Of a DNA stretch of 64,000 nucleotides, positions 62,800-64,000 are shown one piece after another. Position 1 is the stretch's first letter; every line of letters starts with the position of its first letter. The stretch is from Apostichopus japonicus (lineage: Eukaryota > Echinodermata > Holothuroidea > Aspidochirotida > Stichopodidae). The stretch covers positions 8,783,001 through 8,847,000 of the forward strand of contig NC_092562.1 in NCBI RefSeq assembly GCF_037975245.1, given 5' to 3'. The notes below the pieces were generated by a model. The model did no database searches, was not told the origin of the DNA, and worked only from the letters and a program-made list of their open reading frames with translations. Made by a program: the position numbers and the translations under genes.

Positions 62800-63350
62800 A
62801 TTTTTTTACATCTAAGTAAAGTCTTTCAAACTTGCAAGAAGAAAGGAAGAATTTCATAACATAGATGTTTAGCATGCAATAATTCGAATGAAAACCATAG
62901 TACTGATTTTAATTTCTCATAACTTATATAAGACCTACCATGTACATTAGAGAAAATTGCGTTTTCCACTTAACGGTAGAATAGATTTTTATCTGAAAAA
63001 ACTAATAATATGATATTTAGGAGAAAATCAACTTGAAGAGTAAAGAGGATGCTTTAAGAGTAACTTATACTGGAAAAAGAAGTCTCTTTGGGAGGAAAAG
63101 AATTTGACGAAAAAACGCCGCTTGCTCAACATCAAAACGAAATTAGAAATGATTTCACGTTCCCAAACAAAATGAGTTATTCTTTCATCCTGTAAATTAC
63201 AGAAGTAACATAAACGCAATGTCACGTTCTTAATACGAGCAAGAAAACTATTTGTACTAAGAATGCGGTGAATGAAGCGAAACTGAAAGTACTTGATTTT
63301 TATTGTAGCGAAACGAATAGTATAATCTTGGGATGAACGTCATGTTAGGT
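62800..63350 (-). pseudogene. Remnant of an L1/Tx1-type LINE reverse-transcriptase C-terminus
   Basis: Minus-strand translation gives YFQFRFIHRILSTNSFLARI, then LCYFCNLQDERITHFVWE. This matches the LINE pattern of a WFQYRxLHRILxTN segment followed by a CxxC...ETIxHLFWEC zinc-knuckle-like motif and the region near NFW. Further on, in another frame and with a stop codon, comes NFLLNIILLVFSDKNLFYR, resembling the NFIILxAKYxIY segment that follows in L1. Frame breaks and the stop show it is dead. The rest of the element is not in the window. Confidence 0.75.
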
Positions 63351-64000
63351 ATGTAATATCAGCTATTGAGTACAAGAAATCCTCTTGTTGTCATGGGAGG
63401 TCAAAGGTCAGTTGAGGTAAGTAGGTAATCAGCTAACTTGCTTTGCACTTCATAATAGAGAAAGTCATCTATATCGAGTACAAGAACTGTATTGTTTTAA
63501 TGTTTTATATGAAGGTCAAGGATCGTTTGAGGTCAACAGAGGTCAAAGTCTGAAAAAACTTGCAAAGCACAATAACTGGAAATAGTAAACTTTGGTTTAA
63601 TATCAAAGTTGATATGTAGTGCAAGATGAATGAAAGTATCTTGCTGTCAACAATATATCGAAAAGTTGTAAATCTTCTGTGCAGACTCTACTATTAAATG
63701 TTTTCAGAAAAGTTGTGGCAGGGAATCACTTATTATGTTGGCCTTCTGATTATAAGAACTTAAATTTATGGTAACTGTTATTTCATTTTGCTGTCTGCAT
63801 ATTCGTGGTCAAATTGAAAACAAGTATTTCCTTAAAATATTCAAAACGACTTAATGGAATGTTCGCATTCCGTCTAACGACTTGTAAACGTCTACCGCCA
63901 AGATTTATTTACGAGAATGTGTTAAAATAGTACGCGGATGTATGCAACATAAAAATATACCATTAAGGTATAATATATCAGTGGCGGAGCTAGTGGTATT
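63351..64000. other. Gene-free right edge
   Basis: Contains several AGGTCA-type half-sites in repeat-like sequence (63405-63550), probably related to the 61780-62080 repeat. The last bases, GTGGCGGAGCTAGTGG, resemble the start of a GGCGTAG-type MITE cut by the window edge. Confidence 0.4.

Overview
The window looks like part of an animal nuclear genome: AT-rich, mostly non-coding, with multi-exon genes, long introns, GT-AG splice sites and no operons. The two host genes that can be named are an activin-type TGF-beta ligand and an NADH-cytochrome b5 reductase-like enzyme. Together with the very dense DNA-transposon load and tRNA-derived SINEs, they suggest a marine invertebrate deuterostome, most likely an echinoderm. 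That is inference; no species-specific marker was seen.

Layout. 1-3075 is a ~205-bp satellite array in which every monomer carries a TGACGTCA palindrome. 3.1-9.8 kb is gene-free and holds MITE-type elements and TA microsatellites. 9.8-14.25 kb is the most unusual locus: one long reading frame encoding a PHD finger, an apparently complete ubiquitin-specific protease (USP), a transposase-like DDE region and, after one in-frame stop codon, a complete ULP1/C48 SUMO-type protease. 15.7-16.75 kb is a decayed Mutator-like (MULE) transposase. 17-26 kb is gene-free with SINEs, hAT-like MITEs, microsatellites and hairpins. 26.0-31.5 kb (minus strand) is a two-exon activin/inhibin-beta-like gene whose intron is full of transposons. 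31.5-41.6 kb is gene-free. 41.67-46.91 kb (plus) is a proposed two-exon gene for an unrecognised 87-residue protein; its intron holds a hAT-type element carrying a second element nested inside it. 47.7-58.5 kb (plus) is a six-exon CYB5RL orthologue. 58.6-64 kb is gene-free and ends in a LINE remnant on the minus strand.

The main signal is mobile DNA. At least seven hAT-like elements have visible or near-perfect 8-bp target duplications. A TTAA-target element is present in three copies. A 6-bp-duplication palindromic MITE occurs twice, and a TIR made of TTCGCCCAAC repeats is flanked by a 9-bp duplication. Two tiny perfect hairpins (25 and 33 bp) are each bracketed by a 7-bp direct repeat; for one of them, two empty-site copies in this same window show that it is an insertion.

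All family calls come from reading motifs by eye. No database search was run. Exon boundaries come from splice consensus, reading frame and known family sequence patterns.
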